64,000 bases of DNA from Cloacibacterium caeni (GTDB lineage Bacteria > Bacteroidota > Bacteroidia > Flavobacteriales > Weeksellaceae), in the NCBI RefSeq assembly GCF_907163125.1, contig NZ_OU015319.1, positions 186,001-250,000 on the forward strand, given 5' to 3'. Under the pieces are notes generated by a model. That model saw only the letters and a program-made list of their open reading frames with translations, was not told the origin of the DNA and did no database searches. Shown here one piece after another: positions 34,401 to 42,085 of the stretch; positions within the stretch are counted from its first letter, which is position 1; each line of letters starts with the position of its first letter. Position numbers and translations under genes: made by a program.

Positions 34401-35693
34401 TTTGTACTCCCAGCTAAAGCAATTAATTCAGAAATTACTATTTGTGACAATAATTTAGACGGAGCGTATGATGTAAATCTGCTTGCATATAAAGATAGTA
34501 TGGTACAAAATCCTAGTGAGGAGAATATATTTAAATTTTATAAAGTATTACCTGGTAATAATTCTCCTGGAGAAGAAATTACAAATCCTGGACATTTTAT
34601 ACTTGATGCTAATACTTCTAAAATTTGGGTATATGTAGAAAATTTACCTAACTGTGGAAGTTATGCAGAGATTAATTTTAAGAAAGGGGAAGTATTGACT
34701 CTTGATAAAAAACAATTTAAAATAGATAATATTTGTGATATAAATAATGACAAAAAAGAAATAATAGACCTTACAGGTTTCGAAAGAAATTTTAGCTCGC
34801 CTTTCACTTATGAATATTATGGTAATCAGTCTGATTTATGGCTAGGTCAAAATAAAATTCAAAATCCTGCATCTTATGCTTATGATGGAAATAGTGGGGA
34901 TCCTACCATTTATGTGAAGGTTTCTCAAGAAGGTTTTTGTCCAGATTTTTATACCATAAATGTTGTTTTGAAGACAACACCTATGATTGAAATTCCTGAC
35001 TATTATTATTGTAAAAATGATGAAATAGGATTAGAAATAAGGCCAAATTTCAATGGGCTAAATGTGGAGAAATATCATTGGGAGTTCCCAGGCGGAACGA
35101 TTAAAGATGGAGTTGATTATTTAACAAATATCAAAACCTTAGGAACATATACATTAACATTAACCAATTCACTAGGTTGTACATATACTACAACGTTTAA
35201 AGTTTTAAATGAAGAAACTCCTAGAATTGTATCTTTAACTGGAAAAAATGATTATTACACCATAAAAGCTGAGGGTATACCAGGCAAAAAAATAGTCTAT
35301 TCTAAGGATTTGGAAACTTGGCATGACAGTAATGTATTTTATAATTTAGAGGCTGGTGATTATACTTTTTATGTAAAATATGCAGATTCAGATTGCTATG
35401 GAGATTCTATTAAAGGAAAAATTTTTAATCTGAAAAATGCTTTTTCACCAAATGGAGATGGAATTAATGATTATTGGGAGCTAACTGGATTAGATGTTTT
35501 CAGTAACAATTCTACGTTGCAGATTTTTGATAGGTACGGCAATATGGTGTACAAAGAGGTAAGCAATACTGAATTTAGATGGGATGGAAAATCAAATTCT
35601 AGAGTATTAAATTCAGATACTTATTGGTTTGTTATAACGGCTGGAGATGAGAGAATTTACAAAGGATGGATTTATCTTAAGAATAAAAAATAA
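31473..35693 (+). CDS. giant modular surface protein, type IX secretion (type B sorting domain), copy 2
   Basis: 1,406 residues with the same architecture as its upstream neighbour: signal peptide ending near FFKAQ, beta-sandwich with FCFYGQVYKQLVIGSNGMISF, eight modules and the type B sorting domain (AFSPNGDGINDYWELTGLDV to GWIYLKNKK). The modules again carry DxNxDG-like loops, for example ICDNNDDGVENFNWAENL and ICDNNLDGAYDVNLLAYK. One module has lost the acidic pattern (ICNEDFSVSETFNLEEAV). Most visible differences between the copies are in the middle modules, while the ends are well kept. It is a tandem duplicate followed by a bidirectional terminator. Confidence 0.88.
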   Translation: MKLKKNYSFFIAILLISFSFFKAQTASDFFISDAKNEREVLVNCNYPLVNGNCVALTANYPSFKQTDNYAVSSINYTPYAVVNKTVITGNLDDSFSEIIDLPFKFCFYGQVYKQLVIGSNGMISFDTFQANQANPANFSEALPNQNLPKEAIFGVFHDMFFSESNGSEINYAVIGTAPYRKFVVNFRNGRISGCDSEASSSQIVLSEGSNNIEIFVVNKPLACDLASVKNAVIGINDATGDLGLAAPGRNTGNWSAQNEAWVFTPNADSLTPKIKWYDSNNNIIGTNKDLKVCPTKNETYRVEIIYTNCNNEEIIYSDTINVNFAADYPLVKDYSKIFCNNTELVKLKDYKSSIVTGNPSLFNFEFIDAATGLAVDENTPFSISANRNFKVTVSNKNDANCKKVANLSFLSQNIYNDKPVICDFANDGIENNFLLSNLNSQLVGTDYQGTVSYFTSFNDANNDHNAITNYNLNNGTQFYIRLVQGGCVNVLGPIEVRFNSSPVVNNASLNVTICDNNDDGVENFNWAENLKNKLTTESGMSIRVFNTYDEAFTALPNQLGLTQIREGNYKVYARVQSTSGCFSIAEVNMNVTFNSIEAINVDKYICFDGNEDKTIDLSNYKNEMLRNPSGEEHVDFFGSLRNAQNNSNKIDPIQTITNNGDYISKSFYARFSNGDCYTIKRIRIVLVKLTVNKDKFKVCDIKNDGLERITLSKYTREINNQSGTRVAFYLSEPEARDGSTTGLRFLDLRSSSTELFARISLPDCFLVVRITFNLVRTPNIVTEIVREFPIYCDNLADGKENIDLTKLEPLINTNIELVEFSYFKSYNAQNGTFADPYSEPSNTEVQDGDILYVKVKFIDSDCFSVAKVTVKLPVINDVINLKEKAVLKICNEDFSVSETFNLEEAVSQLFYQQNNNVLLENLQITYYVNENSAKQGTSAGKISAPSSYVSTAANTYVYARFQSQYGCYSIAPINLLFVLPAKAINSEITICDNNLDGAYDVNLLAYKDSMVQNPSEENIFKFYKVLPGNNSPGEEITNPGHFILDANTSKIWVYVENLPNCGSYAEINFKKGEVLTLDKKQFKIDNICDINNDKKEIIDLTGFERNFSSPFTYEYYGNQSDLWLGQNKIQNPASYAYDGNSGDPTIYVKVSQEGFCPDFYTINVVLKTTPMIEIPDYYYCKNDEIGLEIRPNFNGLNVEKYHWEFPGGTIKDGVDYLTNIKTLGTYTLTLTNSLGCTYTTTFKVLNEETPRIVSLTGKNDYYTIKAEGIPGKKIVYSKDLETWHDSNVFYNLEAGDYTFYVKYADSDCYGDSIKGKIFNLKNAFSPNGDGINDYWELTGLDVFSNNSTLQIFDRYGNMVYKEVSNTEFRWDGKSNSRVLNSDTYWFVITAGDERIYKGWIYLKNKK

Positions 35694-35698
35694 AACTA

Positions 35699-35728
35699 AA
35701 AAAGCTTCACCATCGTGAAGCTTTTTCT
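35699..35728. terminator. bidirectional terminator
   Basis: AAAAAGCTTCAC (35699-35710), loop CATC, GTGAAGCTTTTT (35715-35726). A-run on the left and T-run on the right serve both the giant gene and the convergent glnS. Confidence 0.85.
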
Positions 35729-35743
35729 ATATAACTTAAAATT

Positions 35744-37417
35744 TTAATCAATTTTAAAACTATCTTTCAGCGTAACCGTTCTGTTAAAGATTAGTTGGTC
35801 TGCTGTAGAATCTTTGTCAGGAGTAAAATACCCAATTCTTTGGAACTGATAATGGTCTCCCACTTTTGCATTTTTAAGGCTTGGCTCAGCAAAACCTTGA
35901 ACTTTTTTCAGAGAATCTTTGTTCACGAATTCCATGAAATCTGTTTCCTTTTCTGCATCTGGTTGCTCGTGAGTAAATAATCTGTCGTAAATTCTTACTT
36001 CAATTGGTAAAGCATGTTTTGCAGAAACCCAATGAAGCGTTCCTTTTACTTTTCTCATACTTGCTTCAGTTCCACTTCCAGATTTAGATTCTTCGTCATA
36101 AGTAGCGTAAATAGTAGTGATTTCGCCATTTTCATCTTTTTCTACTCCGTTGGCTTTAATAATGTAAGCAGATTTTAGTCTTACTTCTCCACCAATGGTT
36201 AATCTGAAGAACTTTTTCGGAGCTTCTTCCATGAAATCCTCTCTTTCAATGTAAAGTTCTCTGCTGAATGGCACTTCTCTAGTTCCTGCGTTTTCGTCTT
36301 CAGGATTATTTTCAGTTTCTAGCCATTCTTCTTTATCTTCAGGATAATTTTCGATGATAAGTTTTACAGGATTTACCACAGACATTACTCGGGTAGAAAC
36401 TTTGTTGAGGTCTTCTCTTACGCAGAATTCTAGCAACTGAATATTGATGAGGTTTTCACGTTTTGCAACGCCCACTCTGTCAATAAATTCTCTGATGGCT
36501 TTCGGAGTGTAACCCAATCTTCTCATTCCAGAAATCGTAGGCATTCTAGGATCATCCCAGCCTGTTACTACACCTTCTGCTACTAATCTTTGTAATTTAC
36601 GTTTAGAAGTTACCATGTAAGTAACGTTCATTCTCGCAAATTCTCTTTGTTTATTTCTTACTTTTCCATCTTCATAAACTTGGTCTAAATACCAATCATA
36701 AAGAGGTCTGTGGTTTTCGAATTCTAATGAACAAAGGGAATGTGAAATTTGCTCTAAATAATCAGATTCACCATGAGCCCAATCGTACATAGGATAGATT
36801 TTCCATTTTTCACCAGTTCTGTGGTGTGGTCTTTTCAGAATTCTGTACATAACAGGGTCACGCATGTTCATATTTGGCGAAGTCATGTCTATTTTAGCTC
36901 TTAGAGACATTGTACCTTCTTCGAACTCTCCGTTTTTCATTCTTTCGAATAAATCTAGAGATTCTTCTATAGGTCTGTTTCTATATGGAGACTCTATTCC
37001 GGCTTCGGTAGGATTTTTTCTTTGTTCTGTAATCACTTCAGAAGGTTGCTCATCTACATAGGCTTTTCCTTGTTTAATCATTTCTACAGCCCAATCATAC
37101 AACTGCTGGAAGTAATCAGAAGCATATAGTTCTTGGTCGTATTTAAAACCTAGCCATTTAATATCTTCTTTGATGGCATCTACGAATTCTTGCTCTTCTT
37201 TTTCGGGATTAGTGTCGTCAAATCGTAAATTAACAGGAGCACCATATTTTTCTCCTAAACCGAAGTTGATGCAAATCGCTTTGGTATGTCCTACGTGTAA
37301 ATAACCATTAGGTTCTGGTGGAAATCTAAAACGCAATTTAGATTTATCTAAACCATTTTCTAAATCATTTTCGATGATTTGTTCAATAAAATTGAGCGGT
37401 TTTTTTTCTTCTTCCAT
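35744..37417 (-). CDS. glnS: glutaminyl-tRNA synthetase
   Basis: 557 residues, the usual size for bacterial GlnRS. RFPPEPNGYLHVGHTKAICINFGL holds the HIGH-type motif (HVGH, 41-44) and YMVTSKRKLQRL the KMSKS-type loop. The C-terminal anticodon-binding beta-barrels end with GYFTPDKDSTADQLIFNRTV. It charges tRNA-Gln directly, so the organism need not rely only on transamidation for this tRNA. Single-gene unit with its own promoter at 37437-37444. Confidence 0.96.
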   Translation of the reverse strand: MEEEKKPLNFIEQIIENDLENGLDKSKLRFRFPPEPNGYLHVGHTKAICINFGLGEKYGAPVNLRFDDTNPEKEEQEFVDAIKEDIKWLGFKYDQELYASDYFQQLYDWAVEMIKQGKAYVDEQPSEVITEQRKNPTEAGIESPYRNRPIEESLDLFERMKNGEFEEGTMSLRAKIDMTSPNMNMRDPVMYRILKRPHHRTGEKWKIYPMYDWAHGESDYLEQISHSLCSLEFENHRPLYDWYLDQVYEDGKVRNKQREFARMNVTYMVTSKRKLQRLVAEGVVTGWDDPRMPTISGMRRLGYTPKAIREFIDRVGVAKRENLINIQLLEFCVREDLNKVSTRVMSVVNPVKLIIENYPEDKEEWLETENNPEDENAGTREVPFSRELYIEREDFMEEAPKKFFRLTIGGEVRLKSAYIIKANGVEKDENGEITTIYATYDEESKSGSGTEASMRKVKGTLHWVSAKHALPIEVRIYDRLFTHEQPDAEKETDFMEFVNKDSLKKVQGFAEPSLKNAKVGDHYQFQRIGYFTPDKDSTADQLIFNRTVTLKDSFKID

Positions 37418-37436
37418 AATCAGTTCTTGAATCTTG

Positions 37437-37444
37437 CAAATTTA
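37437..37444 (-). promoter_or_regulatory. -7 element TAAATTTG of glnS
   Basis: The reverse strand reads TAAATTTG here, 19 bases before the glnS ATG at 37415-37417. No clear -33 TTG was found. Confidence 0.45.
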
Positions 37445-37648
37445 AGAAAATTATTAGGCTTATAAATATGATAATCTGCTTTAATTATACTATAAGCAGT
37501 ATTTGTTTGTTTTTTAAGTTATTTAGTGTAATTTTAGTAATAAAGTTGAGATATTTCGATGAAAAATATTATTTTTATTTCTTAATTTGTGGTAATAACC
37601 TTAAAAATTAAGTTTCTGACTAGAGTTTTTCCTTTAAATTGCTTAAAA

Positions 37649-38278
37649 ATGTCTATCAAAGTTGCCGTAGTAGAAGATGAAAAGCATTATAATAATGCAC
37701 TAAAAAAAATTATTGACAACGATTCGGAGTTGGACTGTGTAGCTCAATTATATTCAGGGGCAGAATCTTTAGCTTTATTAAAAGAGATGAAACCAGATGT
37801 GGTTTTGATGGATATTAAACTTCCTGATATGAGCGGTATAGAAGTGGTTTCTAGAGTTATAGATAATATGTCAGAAACCAAATTTATAATGTGTACCAGT
37901 TTTGAAGATGATGCGCATATTTATGATGCGCTAAAAACAGGAGCTTCTGGCTATCTTATCAAAGGAGAAACGATGGATAAAATTATTGCTTCCATAAAAG
38001 ATGTTTACCAAGGTGGCGCACCGATGAGTTTTGGAGTTGCAAAAAGAGTTTTACAATATTTTAGAGAAGAAAAAACAATTGTGAATCAACAACTGAACGA
38101 TTTGTCAAAAACCGAATTTGAAATTTTAGAACTCTTGGCAAAAGGCTATTTGTATAAAGAAATCGCAGAAATAAAACAAGTGACCATAGATACTATAAAA
38201 AAACATGTGAGCAATATTTACAAAAAACTTCATGTGAATAATAAAGTTGAAGCCATAAATATTCTTAAAAACTTATAA
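37649..38278 (+). CDS. NarL/LuxR-family response regulator
   Basis: 209 residues from the ATG at 37649. A GTG at 37589 is in frame, but its 20 extra residues do not fit a receiver domain. Receiver: VAVVEDE and the phospho-Asp D55 in VVLMDIKLPD. The C-terminal HTH is a LuxR type (LSKTEFEILELLAKG, then IDTIKKHVSNIYKKLHV). It heads an operon with a lipoprotein, a 7TM protein and a NarX-type kinase, with gaps of 19, 4 and 19 bases. Confidence 0.9.
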   Translation: MSIKVAVVEDEKHYNNALKKIIDNDSELDCVAQLYSGAESLALLKEMKPDVVLMDIKLPDMSGIEVVSRVIDNMSETKFIMCTSFEDDAHIYDALKTGASGYLIKGETMDKIIASIKDVYQGGAPMSFGVAKRVLQYFREEKTIVNQQLNDLSKTEFEILELLAKGYLYKEIAEIKQVTIDTIKKHVSNIYKKLHVNNKVEAINILKNL

Positions 38279-38297
38279 TAATTTCTTATAACTCAGC

Positions 38298-39119
38298 ATG
38301 AAAAAATTAATTAAATTTCCATGGTTAGAAGGTCTTTTGCTTTGTTTATTTTTAATAGCTTGTGTAGATAAAAAACAGTTACCAAAAGAGGATGTATTAC
38401 TTGCTCATGTTCCTATGCCTGAGAAATTAGATTCTGCAATGCGTCACAGTTTTGATAAGGAAACCTACAAAATTCTTAAAAAATTAAATGCTAAAAATGA
38501 GAAATCTTTTAAAGTAAATAAAGAAAATTATTTGCAAATGATTGAACAGATTCCTGCTGGTGCAGATAAAGTAGCATTTAGTTTTGTACAGTTTAATAAA
38601 GATAAGTTTCCTAATCAATATCAAGAGTTGGCTCAATTTGATGGGGAACTCTATATGCTATATTATTATATGGATAAATCTGGTAAAAACATTACTGGAA
38701 GAGCCTATGCAATGTTAGATGTAAAGCAAACCATAGAAATTGATGAAAAGGATTATAAAATAATGGAGAATGATTATATAAATAACATAAAACCTTATAT
38801 TGACAAAGTAGTGAAGGGTACGCAAGGAAACACTCTTAGAGTGAAAATGATGAAAGATGAACTGCTGGCTTATAAAAATAGAGCGATGACAAAGAAGAAT
38901 GTAAAAAATTTTAAAATTACTCTAGCTCAGTGGGTTAATTATGAATCTCTTCTCTCCAAGACAGAATCAAGTATACTTAGAAAAAAATTAAAATTATATA
39001 CAGATGAAAGTGTAGGGCAAATGACCTTTATTACAGACTGTCAGAATCCTGAAAGCGGAGATGTAGAAAGTTTGTCTGGCTTTGATTTAAATCATTTTTG
39101 TCCTCAAGATTGCCCTTAA
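38298..39119 (+). CDS. lipoprotein of unknown function in a signalling operon
   Basis: 273 residues that I do not recognise. The lipobox LIAC gives lipid-modified C22 after a hydrophobic core. The remainder is Lys-rich and hydrophilic, with helical and mixed segments, and ends with a three-Cys tail region (TDCQNPESGDVES, then NHFCPQDCP). Those Cys could form disulfides or bind metal. Because it lies between the response regulator and the 7TM protein, it may serve as an external sensor or ligand-binding part; that is inference from position. Confidence 0.75.
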   Translation: MKKLIKFPWLEGLLLCLFLIACVDKKQLPKEDVLLAHVPMPEKLDSAMRHSFDKETYKILKKLNAKNEKSFKVNKENYLQMIEQIPAGADKVAFSFVQFNKDKFPNQYQELAQFDGELYMLYYYMDKSGKNITGRAYAMLDVKQTIEIDEKDYKIMENDYINNIKPYIDKVVKGTQGNTLRVKMMKDELLAYKNRAMTKKNVKNFKITLAQWVNYESLLSKTESSILRKKLKLYTDESVGQMTFITDCQNPESGDVESLSGFDLNHFCPQDCP

Positions 39120-39123
39120 TAGT

Positions 39124-39774
39124 ATGTTATTCAAAATTTTATCGCTCATTTATGACACTGTAATTTTTACAGCAATGTCATATTCTATTTATCTGTGGCT
39201 CAAAAAAGGTTATACTCATAAACAAAGGTTTATGTATATATACCTTATTGCAGTTTTTTTCGTAGATGTTTTAGGGATTTATATCAGACAGGCTTTTCAA
39301 ATAGATCAGTTCTATTTGTTTATGCCTTTTAATGTTTTATCTATTGTATATTTTAGTTATTTTTTTTTGGTAGATTACCAGAATAATTTAAATAAATATT
39401 TTCTTTACGGGATTTCGTTTCTTACTATGTTGGTAATAACTTATATACAATTAGAGACGCCTATTATTAAGATAGATACCCGAATATTTGTAGCTTTAGT
39501 TCTCTTTTTCCTGCTCATTAGTTTACAATGGTTGCTATATATTATTAATCATATTGATGAAGAGAACATTACTCATAAACAAGCTTTCTGGGTAAGCGTA
39601 GCTTTAATTATTTGGAGTGTTTTTGCATTGTTTAGGTTATTTCTTAATCAATGGCTCTATGATTATGATAGAGATATTTTTTCTATTATAGCCTATTTGT
39701 TCAATATAGCAAATATTACCATGTATCTTTTTTTCTTACAAGGTCTAAGAGTAATAGAAAAAAAATATAGCTAA
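39124..39774 (+). CDS. seven-helix membrane protein
   Basis: 216 residues with about seven hydrophobic helices spread along its length and short polar loops (starts near residues 2, 38, 62, 94, 119, 150 and 184). No enzyme motif is seen. The layout resembles the 7TM sensor parts of 7TMR-DISM-type proteins, but here it is a separate protein and not fused to a kinase. It lies 4 bases after the lipoprotein gene, so it is probably co-translated, and 19 bases before the kinase gene. A role in signal reception is inferred. Confidence 0.75.
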   Translation: MLFKILSLIYDTVIFTAMSYSIYLWLKKGYTHKQRFMYIYLIAVFFVDVLGIYIRQAFQIDQFYLFMPFNVLSIVYFSYFFLVDYQNNLNKYFLYGISFLTMLVITYIQLETPIIKIDTRIFVALVLFFLLISLQWLLYIINHIDEENITHKQAFWVSVALIIWSVFALFRLFLNQWLYDYDRDIFSIIAYLFNIANITMYLFFLQGLRVIEKKYS

Positions 39775-39793
39775 CTTTATAAAGTAACACATT

Positions 39794-40585
39794 TTGATTA
39801 GACATTTGCCAGACGCTGTTTTATTAGTTTTAATCTTTGCAATCGTTATTTTACTAATGTTTGTAGGGTTTATTATTTTAGTAGTCATGGTATATAGAAA
39901 GAAACAAATAGTTTTTATCAAAGAAAAATTGCTCCAAGAAATAGAATATCGAAACCAAATTCTGGAAAAAGAATTAGAAATACAAAAGAAAATTCAAGAA
40001 GAAAGGGAAAGAATCTCTCATGATATGCATGATGATTTAGGTGCGGGAATCTCTGCGCTAAAACTTCAAGCAGAATTTTTAAAACAAAAAATAAACGAAC
40101 AACACCTCAAAGAAGATATTAATGATTTACTTAAGACATCAGAAGAAATGAATCTTTCTATGAGAGAAATGCTCTGGAGTCTTAATTCCAATAATGACAC
40201 TCTAGGCAATTTTATTCAGTATTTGACCATTTATTCCGAAAATTTTTTCAAAAAAACAGAGATTGAGATTAAGATAGATAGAAAAGTAGACCATCCAGAG
40301 AAACAACTTAATGCAGAAACCAGAAGACATCTTTTTTTATGTGCCAAAGAAGCATTAAATAATATTTACAAACACAGTCAGACAAGAAGTCTTAGCATAT
40401 TTTTTCTTTTAGAGAAAGATATTTTTACCTTAGAAATTATTGATGATGGAATTGGAATCCAAAATAAAAGGAAATCAGGAAATGGCCTGCATAATATGGA
40501 AAGAAGAATGAATGCAATAGAGGGTAGTTTTGAGATAAAACCCTCTAAAAAAGGGCTGCATCTCCTCTTTCAGGTGCAACTGTAA
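39794..40585 (+). CDS. NarX-type sensor histidine kinase (HisKA_3), TTG start
   Basis: 263 residues. The start is TTG; no ATG lies upstream in frame, and the first internal Met is already inside the transmembrane helix (about 8-33). A coiled coil (about 40-70) leads to RERISHDMHDDLGAGISALK with the likely phospho-His H79. The ATPase domain has AKEALNNIYKHSQ (N box) and NGLHNMERRM (G box). It should phosphorylate the NarL-type regulator at the head of this operon. With one helix and no sensor domain, it needs an input partner, and the 7TM protein and lipoprotein are the obvious candidates. Confidence 0.88.
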   Translation: MIRHLPDAVLLVLIFAIVILLMFVGFIILVVMVYRKKQIVFIKEKLLQEIEYRNQILEKELEIQKKIQEERERISHDMHDDLGAGISALKLQAEFLKQKINEQHLKEDINDLLKTSEEMNLSMREMLWSLNSNNDTLGNFIQYLTIYSENFFKKTEIEIKIDRKVDHPEKQLNAETRRHLFLCAKEALNNIYKHSQTRSLSIFFLLEKDIFTLEIIDDGIGIQNKRKSGNGLHNMERRMNAIEGSFEIKPSKKGLHLLFQVQL

Positions 40586-40626
40586 AATTACACAAAAGTG
40601 TAATAGCGTAGTAGAATTTTCTTTTA

Positions 40627-40634
40627 TACATTTG
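40627..40634 (+). promoter_or_regulatory. -7 element TACATTTG with no gene behind it
   Basis: TACATTTG matches TAnnTTTG, but only about 60 bases separate it from a terminator at 40696-40722. The only ORF between is the four-codon ATGAAAACATTCTGA at 40653-40667. It may drive a small RNA. A -33 TTG is not evident. Confidence 0.4.
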
Positions 40635-40695
40635 TGCACGGTAGAAACAACCATGAAAACATTCTGAAAACACAAATTTAAACGCTGAAAAAATG

Positions 40696-40722
40696 AACGT
40701 CTTAACAATAAGACGTTTTTTT
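40696..40722 (+). terminator. terminator overlapping the 3' end of menC
   Basis: AACGTCTTA, loop ACAA, TAAGACGTT, then a T-run. It ends the kinase operon on the plus strand, while on the minus strand the same bases encode the last codons of the convergent menC. Confidence 0.75.
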
Positions 40723-41778
40723 ATGCCACATTTGGTCGCCTTCTAATTGCAAATGAGTTTCAAAATTATTCGTGAAAAGTGCGCCTGTTCCTAATCCTTG
40801 AGGTAAAGGATTTTTCTTGGTGTAAGTGTACTGGCAAATCGCATTCAAGCCAATATTGCTTTCTAAAGCAGAAGTAATCCACCAGTTGATTCCTAAACTT
40901 TCTGCAATGGCAATCCATTCATCAGAGCCAGAAAATCCGCCCACTAAAGCTGGTTTTAGAATAATGTATTGTGGTTTAATGGTTTCTAAAAGTTTCTTTT
41001 TATCTTCAAAATCTATCACGCCGATAAGTTCCTCATCTAAAGCAATAGGAGTAGGTGTTTCTGCACATAATTTCGCCATTTCATTCCAAGGAACACAGCA
41101 GTCCGTTGAATTTATTTCATCAATTTCTTGGCTCTTTTTACTTTTTACTTGGCTCTTCTTTATCGGTTGTTCAATCGAATGAATTCCTAAATCTGCCAAT
41201 TCTTGTAAAACCATACTAGCTTCATCATAAGAAAAAGCACCATTAGCATCTACTCTTAGTTCCAATTGTTCTTTCGGGAATTTTTCTCTGAGTTTTTTGA
41301 TGATTTCTTTTTCAGATTTCCAATCTACCCCGATTTTTAATTTAATACAGTCAAAACCTTTTGCTAATTTTTCTTCAATTTGAGATTGCATAAAATCTGC
41401 ATTTCCCATCCAGATCAGTCCATTGATTTTTATAGAATCTTTACCATCAGTAAAATCACTCGGAAAATAAATATCTGAGCCATATTTTAAATTTAACAAA
41501 GCCTGTTCTAATCCAAAAATTATGGAAGGATAATGAAGAAGTTCTTTTTTTAAAACTTCAAAATCTTGATTGATGTTATCACAAAGCCAAGTAAGTTTTT
41601 CTTCATAATCAGGAACATCATCATAGCTCAATCCTCTGAAAATGGCACATTCGCCAATTCCTTTTTTGTTATTTTCTGAAATTTCTAAAAGATAAGTTTC
41701 CTTAGTGGTAAGAACTCCTCTAGAAGTTCCACTCGCTTGTTTAAAGATGAGTTCGTGTCTGGTAAATTGAGCGTTCAT
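40702..41778 (-). CDS. menC: o-succinylbenzoate synthase with an internal insertion
   Basis: 358 residues of the enolase superfamily. It dehydrates SHCHC to o-succinylbenzoate in menaquinone synthesis. Catalytic and metal residues are present: KxK at 146-148 (KLKIG), D177 (RVDANGA), E203 (IEQPI), D248 (ALDEEL) and K275 (LKPAL). Between IEQPIK and WNEMAKLC lie about 22 extra residues (208-229), where relatives usually have only one or two. The DNA there (41092-41157) holds two copies of AAGAGCCAAG (coding sense) with a 21-base period. The insertion stays in frame and avoids the active-site residues. The start overlaps nothing and abuts the PLDc_N-like gene. Confidence 0.85.
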   Translation of the reverse strand: MNAQFTRHELIFKQASGTSRGVLTTKETYLLEISENNKKGIGECAIFRGLSYDDVPDYEEKLTWLCDNINQDFEVLKKELLHYPSIIFGLEQALLNLKYGSDIYFPSDFTDGKDSIKINGLIWMGNADFMQSQIEEKLAKGFDCIKLKIGVDWKSEKEIIKKLREKFPKEQLELRVDANGAFSYDEASMVLQELADLGIHSIEQPIKKSQVKSKKSQEIDEINSTDCCVPWNEMAKLCAETPTPIALDEELIGVIDFEDKKKLLETIKPQYIILKPALVGGFSGSDEWIAIAESLGINWWITSALESNIGLNAICQYTYTKKNPLPQGLGTGALFTNNFETHLQLEGDQMWHKKTSYC

Positions 41779-42000
41779 TTAATTTATTTTTTGTTGGCCT
41801 CCAAAAATAAAATACAGAATAGAGCCTAAAACGGGCAACAAAAGTACAATTAAAACCCAAATAATTTTATTGGTAGAATCCTTAAAATTGCTTTTTAAAA
41901 TGTCAATAAGGGCAAAAATCCATAAAACAGAAGGCAAAAGAATAATGAACAAAACGAAAACCAAATGCAGAATAGACAACGATAAAAAAGTGAGAATCAT
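41779..42000 (-). CDS. PLDc_N-domain small membrane protein
   Basis: 73 residues with two hydrophobic helices. The second region (IIWVLIVLLLPVLGSILYFI) followed by FGGQQK is the signature of the PLDc_N domain, normally found before phospholipase D domains but also as a stand-alone protein. It has no catalytic part. Its stop is adjacent to the menC start, so translation is probably coupled. The role is unknown. Confidence 0.85.
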   Translation of the reverse strand: MILTFLSLSILHLVFVLFIILLPSVLWIFALIDILKSNFKDSTNKIIWVLIVLLLPVLGSILYFIFGGQQKIN

Positions 42001-42028
42001 GATAATATTTTGATATAAAAATAATAAA

Positions 42029-42062
42029 AAAATCGTAAAATCAAGAGAGACTTTACGATTTT
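42029..42062 (-). terminator. terminator of fbp
   Basis: AAAATCGTAAA (42029-42039) pairs with TTTACGATTTT (42052-42062). Read on the minus strand it is followed by a T-run. It separates fbp from the PLDc_N-like gene. Confidence 0.8.
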
Positions 42063-42085
42063 ATAATAAGCAATTTTATAAATTT

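Noticed and set aside
27019-35693. Recent horizontal island for the giant proteins because of low GC
   Set aside because: They look more AT-rich by eye, but no integrase, tRNA junction or direct repeats flank them, and type IX sorting domains are native to this class.
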